Assembly (NCBI RefSeq): GCF_008727775.1
Contig: NZ_CP044232.1
Coordinates: forward strand, 868,001-932,000
DNA: 64,000 nt
Source of the DNA: Microbacterium lushaniae
Lineage (GTDB): Bacteria > Actinomycetota > Actinomycetes > Actinomycetales > Microbacteriaceae
Direction: 5' to 3'
In this document: positions 1 through 11,226 of the stretch, in pieces
Layout of the letters: each line of letters begins with the position of its first letter
Numbering within the stretch: position 1 is the first letter of the stretch
Position numbers and translations under genes: made by a program
Notes under the pieces: model-generated
What the model was told of the DNA's origin: nothing
Databases searched by the model: none
What the model saw: only the letters and a program-made list of their open reading frames with translations

Positions 1-982
1 GCTCATCGCGTTCTTCGCGATGGCGACCATCCTGCGGTGGCCGGTGGAGTCCATCGGGTTCCTGTTCTCGTTCCTCGTGGATGCGCGTACGGCCACCGAC
101 CGCATCTTCGAGGTGTTCGACGAACGCAATACCATCACCGATCCGGCGGAGCCTCGCACGATCGCCGACGTCCGGGGCGAGCTCGCGTTCGAGGGCGCGC
201 ACTTCCGGTACCAGGATGCTCCCGCCGCCACCCGAGACCTCCTCGACGGCATCGACCTCGTGCTGCGGCCGGGGGAGACGATGGCGCTGGTCGGGCTCAC
301 CGGATCCGGCAAGACCACCCTCACGACCCTCCCGGGGCGGCTCTACGACGTCACCGGCGGGCGCGTGACCCTGGACGGCGTGGACGTGCGCGACCTGGAA
401 CTGCGGGAGCTGCGGCGGCACGTCGGCATGGCGTTCGAAGACGCCACCCTGTTCTCCGCATCCGTGCGCGACAACGTGCTCCTCGGGCGCGAGGAGCTCG
501 AGCCCGGCTCCGACGAGGCCGAAGCCGTGCTGCGCGAGGCGCTCGAGGTCGCCCAGGCCGGGTTCGTGTACGAGCTCCCGCGGGGCCTGGACACCGTCAT
601 CGGCGAGGAGGGGCTGAGCCTGTCGGGCGGTCAGCGTCAGCGGCTCGCTCTGGCCCGCGCCGTCGCCACGCGACCCGCCGTGCTCGTCCTGGACGACCCG
701 CTGTCGGCGCTGGATGTCGACACCGAAGCGCTCGTCGAGGAGGCCCTGCGCCGCGTGCTGACCGATACCACCGCGCTCATCGTGGCGCACCGGCCGTCCA
801 CGGTCATGCTCGCCGACCGTGTCGCGCTGCTGCAGGGCGGCCGCATCACGGCGGTGGGCACGCACTCCGAGCTGCTGCGCGAAAGCGAGCACTACCGCCA
901 TGTGATCTCCAGCCTCGAGGTGGAGGCCCTGCGCAAGGCCGAGACCGGACGCATCCCGACCCAGCAGGAGGTGGCCCGATGA
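1..982 (+). CDS. ABC exporter half-transporter 1, C-terminal part (cut by window start)
   Basis: Multidrug/lipid-type ABC exporter subunit with the permease fused to the ATPase. The frame is open through base 2, so most of the membrane domain lies upstream; what remains is the last membrane helix and a full nucleotide-binding domain. Counting from the ATG at 20: Walker [10 protein letters not shown] (~92-100), canonical signature LSGGQ (~201-205), Walker B VLVLDD (~221-226) and an H-loop His. The catalytic Glu after Walker B is Asp, and the Q-loop Gln appears to be Glu (AFEDATLF). These changes are known from the degenerate half of heterodimeric exporters such as TM287/288 and BmrCD. Its stop overlaps the next ATG (ATGA), so the two halves are probably made together. 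The substrate cannot be read from sequence. Confidence 0.93.
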   Translation, partial: LIAFFAMATILRWPVESIGFLFSFLVDARTATDRIFEVFDERNTITDPAEPRTIADVRGELAFEGAHFRYQDAPAATRDLLDGIDLVLRPGETMALVGLTGSGKTTLTTLPGRLYDVTGGRVTLDGVDVRDLELRELRRHVGMAFEDATLFSASVRDNVLLGREELEPGSDEAEAVLREALEVAQAGFVYELPRGLDTVIGEEGLSLSGGQRQRLALARAVATRPAVLVLDDPLSALDVDTEALVEEALRRVLTDTTALIVAHRPSTVMLADRVALLQGGRITAVGTHSELLRESEHYRHVISSLEVEALRKAETGRIPTQQEVAR

Positions 983-2796
983 GCGCGACGACCGTCACCG
1001 GGACGAGCGGCGAAGACCGCTCCGACTACACGCGCGAGGAGAGCCGCGCCATCCGCCGCCGGTCGCTGCGGCTGCTCGGCTCGCTCGTGTCGCCGCTGCG
1101 GTGGCAGCTCGTGCTCGCCGGCGTCGTGCTGATCGTCTCCACCGCGCTGCGCGTGGCCGGGCCCGCCCTCGTCGGCTACGGCATCACCACTGCGCTGCCG
1201 GCCGTGGTCGACCGCATGGACTGGATGCCGGCGATCCTCGTCGTCGCGGTGTACCTGGTCACCGGCATCGCGGGGGCGGCGCTCATCGGCTGGTACGCCG
1301 TCGTCGCCGCGCGCCTGACGCAGGCGATCATGTTCGATCTGCGCAAGCGCATCTTCCTGCACACCCAGCGGCTCAGCCTGGAGTTCCACGAGTCGTACAC
1401 GTCGGGGCGCATCATCTCGCGGCAGACCAGCGACCTCGACACCATCCGCGAGCTGCTGGACGGGGGGCTCAACGAGCTCGTGTCGGGCCTGCTGTACGGC
1501 GGGTTCACCCTCATCGCGCTGCTGCTGCTGGACTGGCAGTCCGGCGTCATCCTCCTCGTCATGGGAGTGCCGCTGTTCCTGCTCATGCGCTGGTTCTACC
1601 TGCGCTCGCAGGTGGTCTACCGCGAGTCGCGCGTGATCAGCGCGAAGGTGATCGTGAAGTTCGTCGAGACGATGACCGGGATCCGTGCGGTGAAGGCGTT
1701 CCGCAAGGAGCCGCGCAACGATGAGGAGTTCGGTGCGCTCGCGAGCGATTACCGCGACATCAACATGCGCAGCATCCGCCTGTTCGGAACCTTCGAGCCC
1801 GGCCTCATGGCCGTCGCGTCGGTGACCCTCGGCGTCGTCGTGCTGTGGGGCGGGCTGCGCGTGCTGGACGGCGCGCTGGCGCTCGGGTTCCTCCTGTCGG
1901 CCGTGCTGTACGTGCGCAACTTCTTCGCGCCCATGCAGGAGGTGGCGTTCTTCCTGAACTCCTACCAGTCGGCCACCGCGGCGCTGGAGAAGGTCTCCGG
2001 CGTGCTCGAGGAGCAGCCCACGGTGCCCGACCCCACGTCGCCGATCGACCTGTGGAAGGCGCGGGGGCATGTCCGGTTCGAGGACGTCGTCTTCGGCTAT
2101 TCCGGCGACCGCGTCATCCTGCCGGACTTCTCCCTCGACATCCCCGCGGGGCAGACGATCGCGCTGGTGGGAACCACCGGTGCGGGCAAGTCGACGCTCG
2201 CCAAGCTGGTCGCACGGTTCTACGACCCCACGTCCGGGCGCGTGACGCTGGATGGCGTGGACCTGCGGTCGCTGCATCCGAAAGACCTGCGGCGGGCGAT
2301 CGTCATGGTGACGCAGGAGGCGTATCTGTTCAGCGGCACGGTCGCCGACAACATCGCGCTCGGCAAGCCCGACGCGACGCTGGAGGAGATCAAGGCCGCG
2401 GCCCGCGCGGTCGGCGCGCACGAGTTCATCGAGGCGCTGCCCGACGGGTACGGCACCGACGTCAACAAGCGCGGCGGACGCGTGTCGGCGGGGCAGCGGC
2501 AGCTGATCTCGTTCGCTCGGGCGTTCCTGGCCGACCCGGCCGTGCTGATCCTCGACGAGGCGACCGCGTCGCTGGACATCCCGAGCGAGCGCCTCATCCA
2601 GGACGCGCTGCAGACGCTCCTGTCCGACCGCACCGCGATCATCATCGCCCACCGCCTGTCGACGGTCGCGATCGCCGATCGCGTACTCGTGATGGAGCAC
2701 GGGCGCATCATCGAGGACGACGAGCCCGACACGCTCATCGCCGGCACCGGCCGGTTCGCGCAGCTGCACGCCGCGTGGCGCGAGTCCCTCGTCTGA
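979..2796 (+). CDS. ABC exporter half-transporter 2 (permease-ATPase fusion)
   Basis: 605-residue half-transporter: an N-terminal membrane domain with about six helices (~45-330), then a nucleotide-binding domain (~355-600). Walker A is GTTGAGKST, the Q-loop is normal (VTQEAYLF), and Walker B LILDE keeps the catalytic Glu. The signature motif is VSAGQ instead of LSGGQ. With the Asp-for-Glu change in the upstream subunit, this gives one consensus and one degenerate ATP site, the standard arrangement of heterodimeric type IV exporters. The ATG at 979 overlaps the previous stop by 4 bp. Role inferred: drug or lipid efflux; substrate unknown. Confidence 0.95.
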   Translation: MSATTVTGTSGEDRSDYTREESRAIRRRSLRLLGSLVSPLRWQLVLAGVVLIVSTALRVAGPALVGYGITTALPAVVDRMDWMPAILVVAVYLVTGIAGAALIGWYAVVAARLTQAIMFDLRKRIFLHTQRLSLEFHESYTSGRIISRQTSDLDTIRELLDGGLNELVSGLLYGGFTLIALLLLDWQSGVILLVMGVPLFLLMRWFYLRSQVVYRESRVISAKVIVKFVETMTGIRAVKAFRKEPRNDEEFGALASDYRDINMRSIRLFGTFEPGLMAVASVTLGVVVLWGGLRVLDGALALGFLLSAVLYVRNFFAPMQEVAFFLNSYQSATAALEKVSGVLEEQPTVPDPTSPIDLWKARGHVRFEDVVFGYSGDRVILPDFSLDIPAGQTIALVGTTGAGKSTLAKLVARFYDPTSGRVTLDGVDLRSLHPKDLRRAIVMVTQEAYLFSGTVADNIALGKPDATLEEIKAAARAVGAHEFIEALPDGYGTDVNKRGGRVSAGQRQLISFARAFLADPAVLILDEATASLDIPSERLIQDALQTLLSDRTAIIIAHRLSTVAIADRVLVMEHGRIIEDDEPDTLIAGTGRFAQLHAAWRESLV

Positions 2797-2869
2797 CCCC
2801 CGCGCCGCGCGGCCTGCACCGGGCGTGCCGCGCGCGCCCCGCGCCGCGCGCGCCCCGCGCCGCACCAAG

Positions 2870-2936
2870 GTCGGAGGATCGCACCCACGTCGGACGATGC
2901 GCGCCGCATGCTCCGACCTTGGTGCGATCCTCCGAC
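2870..2936. repeat. 67-bp palindromic repeat, family 1 copy A
   Basis: Nearly perfect palindrome over its whole length: base n pairs with base 68-n except at about five positions. The outer arms are gtcggaggatcgcac and gtgcgatcctccgac. A second copy of exactly the same length lies at 3911-3977 (56 of 67 bases identical, no gaps). It follows the ABC exporter and precedes the 3-prime end of the DUF559 gene. No T-run follows, so a simple terminator is unlikely, though it could form a strong RNA hairpin. Confidence 0.85.
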
Positions 2937-2952
2937 GCGGCGGGGGTGGCCG

Positions 2953-3804
2953 TCAGGGGGCGAGGTGGGCGCCGGCCGCCATGGCGCGCGCAACCGTGCG
3001 CGCCACCGCCGGCCAGTCGTGCATGACCTGCGCGTACGTGAAGCGCAGCACGGTGTAGCCGCGCAGGCGCAGCTCGGCGTCGTGCGCGACGTCGCGCGTG
3101 CGGTCGGCCGAACCGGAATGGAAGCGATACCCGTCCACCTGCACCACGAGCCGGTCGCCGATGAGCACGTCCACCGGGCGCCCCGCGAGGATCACCTGCT
3201 GGCGGAACGGGACGCCCCACGCGCTCAGCCGGTAGGTGAAGAAGGTCTCCAGCCCCGAATCCGACAATCCCGTGACGCGGCCCGCGCACCACGCCGCATC
3301 CTGTGTGCTCCAGCGCACGCGGCGGAGGGCATCCACGTGCAGCCTCTCGATGCGCACCGCCGACTCCCACACCGCGAGCGCATCGGCGCGCGGAAGACAG
3401 GATGCGACGTGGGCGAGGGCGTCCTCCACCGACTCCTCCAGCGCGTGGCCCGAGACCGGTGCGATCGGCGTCGCCCAGTGCACGACGCCGTCGAACTCCT
3501 GCAGGCCGTCGGACCGGCCGTGCGGGCGCAGAGCCAGGTGCATCCTCCCGTCCACGTCGTCGGTCATCCACCAGCCGCGGCGCCGGGCGAGCGAGACGCA
3601 CGCGATCCGACCGCCCGTCCGCGCTGCCGTCAGCTCCGCCGGCGGCGCCTCGGGGAGGGCGAGCCACACGCGGCGTACGCGCGTGATGCCCGTGTGCGGT
3701 CCCACCGCGGCGCGCAGCCGAGCGGGGGAGAACCCCGCATCCAGCGCCGCCTCGCGATGCGCGATGCCGCCCTGCCCGCGAAGCCACGCCGTCACATCCT
3801 GCAT
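2953..3804 (-). CDS. DUF559-domain protein, Vsr-like endonuclease fold
   Basis: 283 residues. The C-terminal ~100 residues fit the DUF559 group of the PD-(D/E)XK nuclease superfamily: a core strand pair (PVDVLIGDRLVVQVDG) with candidate acidic residues, an HSG turn and a closing RGYTVLRFTYAQVM strand-helix. The N-terminal part (~1-60) resembles the helical AbiEi-like DNA-binding segment often found before DUF559 in actinobacteria. The family's function is unknown; a DNA-cleaving role is inferred from the fold only. The gene stands alone, with 67-bp palindromes of one family about 16 bp beyond its stop and 106 bp upstream of its start. The ATG at 3804 is the only well-placed start. Confidence 0.8.
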   Translation of the reverse strand: MQDVTAWLRGQGGIAHREAALDAGFSPARLRAAVGPHTGITRVRRVWLALPEAPPAELTAARTGGRIACVSLARRRGWWMTDDVDGRMHLALRPHGRSDGLQEFDGVVHWATPIAPVSGHALEESVEDALAHVASCLPRADALAVWESAVRIERLHVDALRRVRWSTQDAAWCAGRVTGLSDSGLETFFTYRLSAWGVPFRQQVILAGRPVDVLIGDRLVVQVDGYRFHSGSADRTRDVAHDAELRLRGYTVLRFTYAQVMHDWPAVARTVARAMAAGAHLAP

Positions 3805-3910
3805 GCCGCCAGCCTCGCTCGAGCGGCGACGTGCACCTGCGCCTTACGCGCATCCTGGGGATGAGCGCCTGCTCAGGCCCCCTGGGGAGGAGGGGTGGGG
3901 CCACACGAGC

Positions 3911-3977
3911 GTCGGGGAATCCCACCGATGTCGGGCGATGCGGGCGGGATGCTCCGACCTCGGCGCGATCCTCCGAC
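3911..3977. repeat. 67-bp palindromic repeat, family 1 copy B
   Basis: Same length and direction as the copy at 2870-2936. The centre and right arm are best conserved: 17 consecutive bases, gatgctccgacct plus flank, are the same apart from one position. The left arm has drifted, so pairing is weaker than in copy A. It lies between the start of the DUF559 gene and the stop of the GNAT gene. Confidence 0.8.
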
Positions 3978-4027
3978 CGCGGTGAGCGGCGGAGGCCGAC
4001 GCCCGCGCCGGGCCGCGCCGGGCCGGG

Positions 4028-4486
4028 CTAGAGGCGGATCTCGGCGATGACCTCGCCGTACTCGGTCTCGCCGGTGGGCGTGAAGCCCACGGCGTGGAAG
4101 AAGGCCTCGGGCCCGGCCTCGCCGGGCTCGTAGATGACGTCGACGTGGTCCATGCCGCGGGTGCGTGCCTCGGCGAGCAGGCTCTCCACCGCGAAGCGGC
4201 CGATGCCCCGGCCCTGGTCGTCGGCGTCGACGTTGATGCGCCACAGCACGGAGCGGAAGTGCTCCTGCGGGGCATCCGGGTCGAAGTTGGCGCTGACGAA
4301 GCCCACGACTTCATCGCCGTCGAGGATGACCCGCTGCCACGAGGTCTGCGGATTCACCACGGTCGCAGCGATGCCGTAGCTCAGCGGCGCGAGGAACTGT
4401 TCCTGCCCCGGTTTGAGCGACAGGGTGTTCACGGCGACGATCGTCGCGGCGGACAGTTCTTCGAGGCGGAGGGCGGCCATAGGCAC
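4028..4486 (-). CDS. GNAT-family N-acetyltransferase
   Basis: 152 residues. The acetyl-CoA binding motif A of GNAT enzymes is visible as DDQGRGIGRFAVESL (~88-102), preceded by a beta-4 strand (RSVLWRINVD) and followed by the C-terminal FFHAVGFTPTGE segment typical of the fold. The acceptor substrate is unknown; the sequence resembles small polyamine or amino-acid acetyltransferases but lacks a diagnostic motif. ATG at 4486; an in-frame ATG two codons later is also possible. It is divergent from icd, and the 18-bp palindrome between them could affect both. Confidence 0.85.
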   Translation of the reverse strand: MPMAALRLEELSAATIVAVNTLSLKPGQEQFLAPLSYGIAATVVNPQTSWQRVILDGDEVVGFVSANFDPDAPQEHFRSVLWRINVDADDQGRGIGRFAVESLLAEARTRGMDHVDVIYEPGEAGPEAFFHAVGFTPTGETEYGEVIAEIRL

Positions 4487-4540
4487 AGGCTAGCCGGGAA
4501 GCGCGCGCGGGGGAAAGCGCGTTACCCCGCGGGTCCGAAG

Positions 4541-4558
4541 TATCTCGACGTCGAGATA
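4541..4558. promoter_or_regulatory. 18-bp perfect palindrome upstream of icd (MarR/TamR-like operator)
   Basis: tatctcgacgtcgagata reads the same on both strands. It lies 61 bp before the icd GTG. A plausible -10 (taggct, 4575-4580) follows, which would put the -35 inside the palindrome, as expected for a repressor site. Form and target recall the operators of TamR-type MarR regulators that control TCA-cycle genes in Streptomyces; that comparison is from memory. Confidence 0.6.
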
Positions 4559-4618
4559 TCTGGTGGGCGTGCGATAGGCTGAGAGCCACCCCGCGACGCC
4601 CCATTGGAGAGACGACAC

Positions 4619-6838
<2,220 letters not shown>

Positions 6839-6850
6839 CCGGCTGATACG

Positions 6851-6886
6851 ACGAAGAGCGGATGCCCCGGGGCATCCGCTCTTCGT
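6851..6886. terminator. bidirectional terminator, 36-bp perfect palindrome
   Basis: Perfect inverted repeat centred on ccccgggg, with arms containing agcggatgcc and ggcatccgct, followed by a T-containing stretch. It sits between the convergent ends of icd and the esterase gene. The stem carries the recurrent hexamer GGATGC in inverted orientation. Confidence 0.85.
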
Positions 6887-6890
6887 CTTG

Positions 6891-7859
6891 TCAGGACAGG
6901 CGCTCGGCCAGCCACGCCACCTGTCGCGTGAGCTGGTACGCCTGACCGCCCTCGTGGTCGTTGTGCGGGAAGACGTCGATCTCGCGGGGGCCGGTGTAGG
7001 CGTTGTACGCGGCGAAGACGGTCGAGGGCGGGCACGTCTGATCCAGCAGAGCGGTGGAGAACAGCGCCGGCGCGTCCGCGCGCCGCGCGAAATTCACGCC
7101 GTCCAGGTACGACAGCGTGCGGAACACCGTCGCCTCGGCTCCCCGGTGCACCGCCAGGTAGCGCACGACCTCGTGGTAGGGATCGCGGTCGGTGAGCCCC
7201 ACCGCCCGCTCGAAGTGGCACAGGAACGGGACATCCGGCATGACGCCCACCAGGCCCGAGCACAGCCCTGCCGCCGCCAGCGCGATGCCGCCGCCCTGGC
7301 TGCCGCCGGTCACCGCGATGCGGTCGGGGTCGGCGCCGGGGAGGAGGCGCGCGGCGTCGACGGCGCGCACGGCGTCGGTGAACACGCGGCGGTAGTAGTG
7401 GTCGACGGGATCGTCGATACCGCGCGTGAGGTATCCGGGGGTCGCCGGACCGGCGCCGTGCGGATCGGCGGTGTCGCCGCCGGTGCCCCAGCCCGAACCC
7501 TGACCGCGCGTATCCATGACGAGGTGGCCGTAGCCGGCTGACGACCATGCGAGGCGGTCCACGGGCAGCCCGCGGCCGCCGCCGTAGCCGAGGAACTCCA
7601 CGACCACCGGAAGCGACTCGGCGCGGCCGGCGGGGCGCAGGTACCACGCCTTGACCGGATCGCCGGCGAACCCGGGGAACGTCACGTCCCACACGTCGAT
7701 GGTGCGCAGCATCGTGGCCGCGCGGGTGACGACGATCTCGCCCCCGGCAGCGCGGGATTCGGCGAGCGTGCGGCCCCAGAAGGCGTCGAAGTCGTCGGGC
7801 TCGGCGACCTCCGGCCGGTACTGCTCCAGTTCGCTCAGCGGCAGGTCGAATCGCGGCAT
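6891..7859 (-). CDS. acetylxylan esterase / cephalosporin-C deacetylase family hydrolase
   Basis: 322-residue alpha/beta hydrolase of the AXE1 family, which removes acetyl groups from xylo-oligosaccharides and similar esters. Nucleophile Ser~187 in GGSQGG, acid Asp~273 in LLDQTCPPS and base His~302 in HNDHEGG are all present, in family order and spacing. The N-terminal FDLPLSELEQYRP segment is also typical. There is no signal peptide, so it should act in the cytoplasm on imported oligosaccharides. It ends against the icd terminator. The true substrate is open. Confidence 0.92.
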   Translation of the reverse strand: MPRFDLPLSELEQYRPEVAEPDDFDAFWGRTLAESRAAGGEIVVTRAATMLRTIDVWDVTFPGFAGDPVKAWYLRPAGRAESLPVVVEFLGYGGGRGLPVDRLAWSSAGYGHLVMDTRGQGSGWGTGGDTADPHGAGPATPGYLTRGIDDPVDHYYRRVFTDAVRAVDAARLLPGADPDRIAVTGGSQGGGIALAAAGLCSGLVGVMPDVPFLCHFERAVGLTDRDPYHEVVRYLAVHRGAEATVFRTLSYLDGVNFARRADAPALFSTALLDQTCPPSTVFAAYNAYTGPREIDVFPHNDHEGGQAYQLTRQVAWLAERLS

Positions 7860-7887
7860 CCCGCCACGATAGCGCGCCGCGCGCGGG

Positions 7888-9333
7888 TCAGTAGTGAACG
7901 GAGACCTGCGTGCCCTGGGGCGCCCAGTCGTAGATGAACTTCGCGGCGTTGACCGGGAGATTCACGCAGCCGTGGCTCATCACGTTGCCGAAGTTGTTGT
8001 GCCAGTACGCTCCATGGAAGGCCTGGTCGCCGTTGAAATACGACACCCACGGCACGTTCTCGGTACAGTACGGTGCGCCGGGGAAGCACCCCATGTCCTG
8101 CATCGGCGTCTTCCAGCCGATGCGGAAGCTGCCGGGCAGCGTGGGGGAGCCGGGAAGGCCCGACGACATCGCCCACGACTGCACGACCTGGTCGTTCTCG
8201 TAGAGGGTCGTGCGCTGCGCGCTGAGGTTCACGTCGATGCGGCGGACGAGCGCCGTCGTGGCGAACTCGCTCTCGGTGACGGTGAGGGGGAAGGCGGCTT
8301 CGCCCTCACCGAGCATGCCCGCGAAGCGGTCGGCGATCCCGTCGGTGCTCTCCAGGGCGCGGCCGGTCACGCCCGCGGTCTGCTCGCGCAGGACCTCGCC
8401 GGCGGTGTCGGTGATCACGGTGGCGTTGATCGCCTCCCGGTTGACGGCGGCCGGCAGTGCGTCGACGACCGGCTGGATGGCGGCAGCATCGGCGGTGACG
8501 ACGAAGTCGCCGTCTTCGGCGGTGACGCTCAGCCAGGATGCGGCGACCGTGCGGTCGACGGGGACCGTCCGCTCCTCGCCGACGTAGAAGCCGACGACAT
8601 CGAGCATGCCGTTGAGGCTCGTCGCGATCGCGGTGGCCTCCTCCGTCGTGGCGGCCGCCGGCACGGGTGCGATGGTGGTCTCGAGCGAGGCGGTGGCGGC
8701 GCCGGAGTCGAACGCGGCCTGCAGCCCCTCCTGGACGGCGGCGAGGTCGATGCCTTCGCCGGTCTGAGCCTCGGTGACGACGTAGCCGGCGGAGGCCGGG
8801 TCGAAGGACACGGCGGCGTCGACGGGGTCGACGTAGAGGTCGCCGGCGACGGCGCGCAGCGCCTCGGTCGCGCGGGACTCGTCGAGCGTGACCGGCACAT
8901 CGATGCCGGCGGGGAACCATGTGGACGGGTTCCACATGGGGTGCTCGGCGAAGGCGGCCTCCGCGGCGGCGGTGGCGTCCACCGTCGCACCCAGGTCGGC
9001 TCCGGTGATCTGGAACTGCCCGTCGGGACCCTCGAAGACGAGCGTGGTCTCGGCCAGGCGAGCGGTGATGGCATCGGAGGCGGCGCCGGCGGTCAGGCCC
9101 CCCACGTTCACCCCTGCCACGGTCGTGCCGGGTGCGATCAGCACGAGGGACGCGGCCACGAGAGCGACGGCGGTGGCGCCAGCGGGAAGACCGATCCACA
9201 GGAGCGCCCGCTTCTTCGGGTGATGCGGTTCGGCCGGGGCCCACTGGTACTCGGAAGCGTCACCGTCGCCGGGTGAGGCGGCGTCGTGCGCGCGCTCTTC
9301 GTCGGCGTCGGGTCTCGTGGCGAGATCCGTCAT
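7888..9333 (-). CDS. L,D-transpeptidase (YkuD) with VanW-type peptidoglycan-binding domains
   Basis: 481 residues: a polar N-terminus, one membrane anchor (~45-70), an extracellular region with two PG_binding_4-like segments (~85-340) and a C-terminal YkuD domain. The catalytic motif SHGCVNLP places the nucleophile at Cys~456, and HGAYWHNNFG supplies the conserved His upstream. The family forms 3-3 cross-links in peptidoglycan, acting outside the membrane. The domain order is usual for actinobacteria. Transcribed alone. Confidence 0.95.
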   Translation of the reverse strand: MTDLATRPDADEERAHDAASPGDGDASEYQWAPAEPHHPKKRALLWIGLPAGATAVALVAASLVLIAPGTTVAGVNVGGLTAGAASDAITARLAETTLVFEGPDGQFQITGADLGATVDATAAAEAAFAEHPMWNPSTWFPAGIDVPVTLDESRATEALRAVAGDLYVDPVDAAVSFDPASAGYVVTEAQTGEGIDLAAVQEGLQAAFDSGAATASLETTIAPVPAAATTEEATAIATSLNGMLDVVGFYVGEERTVPVDRTVAASWLSVTAEDGDFVVTADAAAIQPVVDALPAAVNREAINATVITDTAGEVLREQTAGVTGRALESTDGIADRFAGMLGEGEAAFPLTVTESEFATTALVRRIDVNLSAQRTTLYENDQVVQSWAMSSGLPGSPTLPGSFRIGWKTPMQDMGCFPGAPYCTENVPWVSYFNGDQAFHGAYWHNNFGNVMSHGCVNLPVNAAKFIYDWAPQGTQVSVHY

Positions 9334-9405
9334 GTCGTGGCACCCCTTCTCGTCATTCCATGGTAAGGGAGCATCCCCTTCCGGGACGCAACGTTCCGAT
9401 CACGG

Positions 9406-9876
9406 TCACCCGGTCTCGCACAACTCCTGGTAGGCGGCGGCCGACTCCTGGAGCTGTGCACTCAGGGCCGAGACCTCGGCTGCACGCGACACGTCCCCCT
9501 CCGCCATGGCGGCCATCGCCTCCGCGGCCTGGGCGAACATGTCGCGCAGGGGTGGGAGGAGTGCGGCCACGTCGTCGTTGGTGACCTGCGCCGAGATCGT
9601 CCCGAGCTCGGTGGAGGCGGACTCCATCGCGGTGACGACGGACGTCGGATCAGCGGGGTCGGCGTCGGCGAACGAGGATGTCGCCGAGTCGATGGACTGC
9701 TGCACGACCCCGCACGCGTCGGATGTCGACTGACCTGCGTCGCCGGGGGTGTCCGCAGCGGGCGTGGATGCTGCGGGGGAGCCGCCGGCGGATGGCCCGG
9801 TGCATCCGGCCAGCGCGGCGGTGAGGGCGAGCGCCGCGACGAGGGGGAGCGCGCGGAGGGGATGGCGACGGCTCAT
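9406..9876 (-). CDS. small predicted lipoprotein
   Basis: 156 residues. A signal peptide ends in a lipobox (LAGC, Cys~24), followed by a Ser/Thr/Pro/Ala-rich linker (~25-50) and a helical region (~55-150) with two further cysteines (DACG and ELCE) that could form a disulfide. No family recognised. It should be anchored on the outer face of the membrane. It lies beside the L,D-transpeptidase in the same direction, 72 bp away, so an envelope role is plausible but unproven. Confidence 0.8.
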   Translation of the reverse strand: MSRRHPLRALPLVAALALTAALAGCTGPSAGGSPAASTPAADTPGDAGQSTSDACGVVQQSIDSATSSFADADPADPTSVVTAMESASTELGTISAQVTNDDVAALLPPLRDMFAQAAEAMAAMAEGDVSRAAEVSALSAQLQESAAAYQELCETG

Positions 9877-9992
9877 GGGTCTCCTCGGTCCAGGAGTGCA
9901 CCACCCTAAGCGCCCCTGATCGCGCCCGTCCGGTGGTGGGGACGACGACTCGACAAATCCCGCTCGGAAGTGACGAAAGTCCTTGCGCCCAG

Positions 9993-10015
9993 GTTAGTTC
10001 GTAAGGTCTACTAAC
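9993..10015. promoter_or_regulatory. candidate ROK-repressor operator overlapping the start region
   Basis: Inverted half-sites gttagt and actaac, 11 bp apart, in an AT-rich island 4 bp before the ROK gene ATG (10020). No ribosome-binding site fits in the gap, so the transcript may be leaderless, with taaggt (10002-10007) as a possible -10. TTAGT/ACTAA half-sites are common for actinobacterial ROK repressors. It would serve for autoregulation and control of the downstream uptake genes. Confidence 0.55.
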
Positions 10016-10019
10016 AAAC

Positions 10020-11171
10020 ATGACCTCCTCCAGTGCCACGGTCCGCCCCTTCGGAGCGGGCCGCGCGCTGCGCCCGAGGGCGAAGGTGCTGCCCGAGCAG
10101 GCCCGCGCGCACAACCGGTCGCTCGTGCTCCAGACCCTCTTCTCCGACGGCGCCATGTCGCGCGCCGATCTGGCGCGGGAGACCGGGCTCACGCGTGTGA
10201 CGATCTCCGACCTCGTGGCGGCCCTGATGGCCGAGGGGTTCGTCACCGAGATCGGCATGCGTGAGAGCGTCCGGCCCGGCAAGCCCGGAATGCTCGTGGA
10301 CGTCGACCGCGCGGGCCACCGCATCGTCGGCATCGACCTCTCCGGCAGCACGGCGATCCTCGGGGCGGTCCTCACCCTCGGCGGAGAGATCGTCGCGCGG
10401 CGCGATGTGCCCGTGCCCGGTGCCGGCGCCGATGTCGTCGAGGTCGTGACCGACCTCGCGCGGGAACTGATCGCCGACTCCCATGCCCCCGTCCTCGGGG
10501 TGGGCGTGGGCTCGCCCGGCGTCGTGGACGACGCCGGCGTCGTTCTGACCGCTCCCAACTTCGGCTGGCAGCGGGTCGACCTGCAGCAGCGTCTGGCGGG
10601 CGAGCTCGGTCTCCCCGTGCTGGTGGCCAACGACGCCAACGCCGCGGTGCTCGCGGAGTACACCTACGGCGCCGCCCACGACGACGTGCTGCTGGTGAAA
10701 GTGGGTCGCGGCGTGGGCTCGGGGCTCCTCGCCGGCGGCAGGCCGATGCGGGGCGGCCGCTTCGCCGCCGGGGAGATCGGGCACGTCACGGTCGGGACCG
10801 ACGGCGGCCCGCTCTGCGTGTGCGGAAAGCTCGGGTGCCTCGAGGCGTGGCTGTCGGTCCCCGCGCTGTCGGCGCGACTGCAGTCCGTCCCCGACTCCGC
10901 GCGGGAGGGCGTCCTCCGTGACGCCGGCGAGCGGCTGGGCATCGCGCTCGCGCCGGTGGTGGGCGCGCTCGACCTGTCGGAGATCGTGCTGTCGGGCCCG
11001 GTCGAACTTCTCGGCGGTCCCCTCGCCAATGCCGCCGCGGCCACCCTCCGCGCGCGCACGCTCGCGCAGTTCCATGACGGCGTCCGGGTGCGGATGACCG
11101 CGCACGGCGATGACATCGTCCTGCGCGGAGCAGCCGTCATGGTGCTCTCCGCACGCCTCGGCGTCTCCTGA
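10020..11171 (+). CDS. ROK-family transcriptional repressor (NagC/Mlc type)
   Basis: 383 residues: an N-terminal winged helix-turn-helix (~35-85, including MSRADLARETGLTRVTISDL) and a ROK sugar-binding domain (~95-380) with the zinc motif CVCGKLGCLE and an ExGH-like GEIGHV. Such proteins repress sugar-uptake genes until the sugar or its phosphate binds. It is the first gene of an ABC importer, ROK kinase and nagB cluster, so N-acetylglucosamine or its 6-phosphate is the likely signal (inference). ATG at 10020, just behind the candidate operator and without a ribosome-binding site. Confidence 0.92.
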   Translation: MTSSSATVRPFGAGRALRPRAKVLPEQARAHNRSLVLQTLFSDGAMSRADLARETGLTRVTISDLVAALMAEGFVTEIGMRESVRPGKPGMLVDVDRAGHRIVGIDLSGSTAILGAVLTLGGEIVARRDVPVPGAGADVVEVVTDLARELIADSHAPVLGVGVGSPGVVDDAGVVLTAPNFGWQRVDLQQRLAGELGLPVLVANDANAAVLAEYTYGAAHDDVLLVKVGRGVGSGLLAGGRPMRGGRFAAGEIGHVTVGTDGGPLCVCGKLGCLEAWLSVPALSARLQSVPDSAREGVLRDAGERLGIALAPVVGALDLSEIVLSGPVELLGGPLANAAAATLRARTLAQFHDGVRVRMTAHGDDIVLRGAAVMVLSARLGVS

Positions 11172-11226
11172 CCCGCCCCCATCCGACCGCTCCCACCGTG
11201 CACCATCAACGACGAAGGAAGGCATC

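Noticed and set aside
2870..2936. 67-bp palindrome as an ordinary Rho-independent terminator for the ABC operon
   Set aside because: No T-run on either side, and a second same-length copy lies before another gene start; termination may be a side effect.
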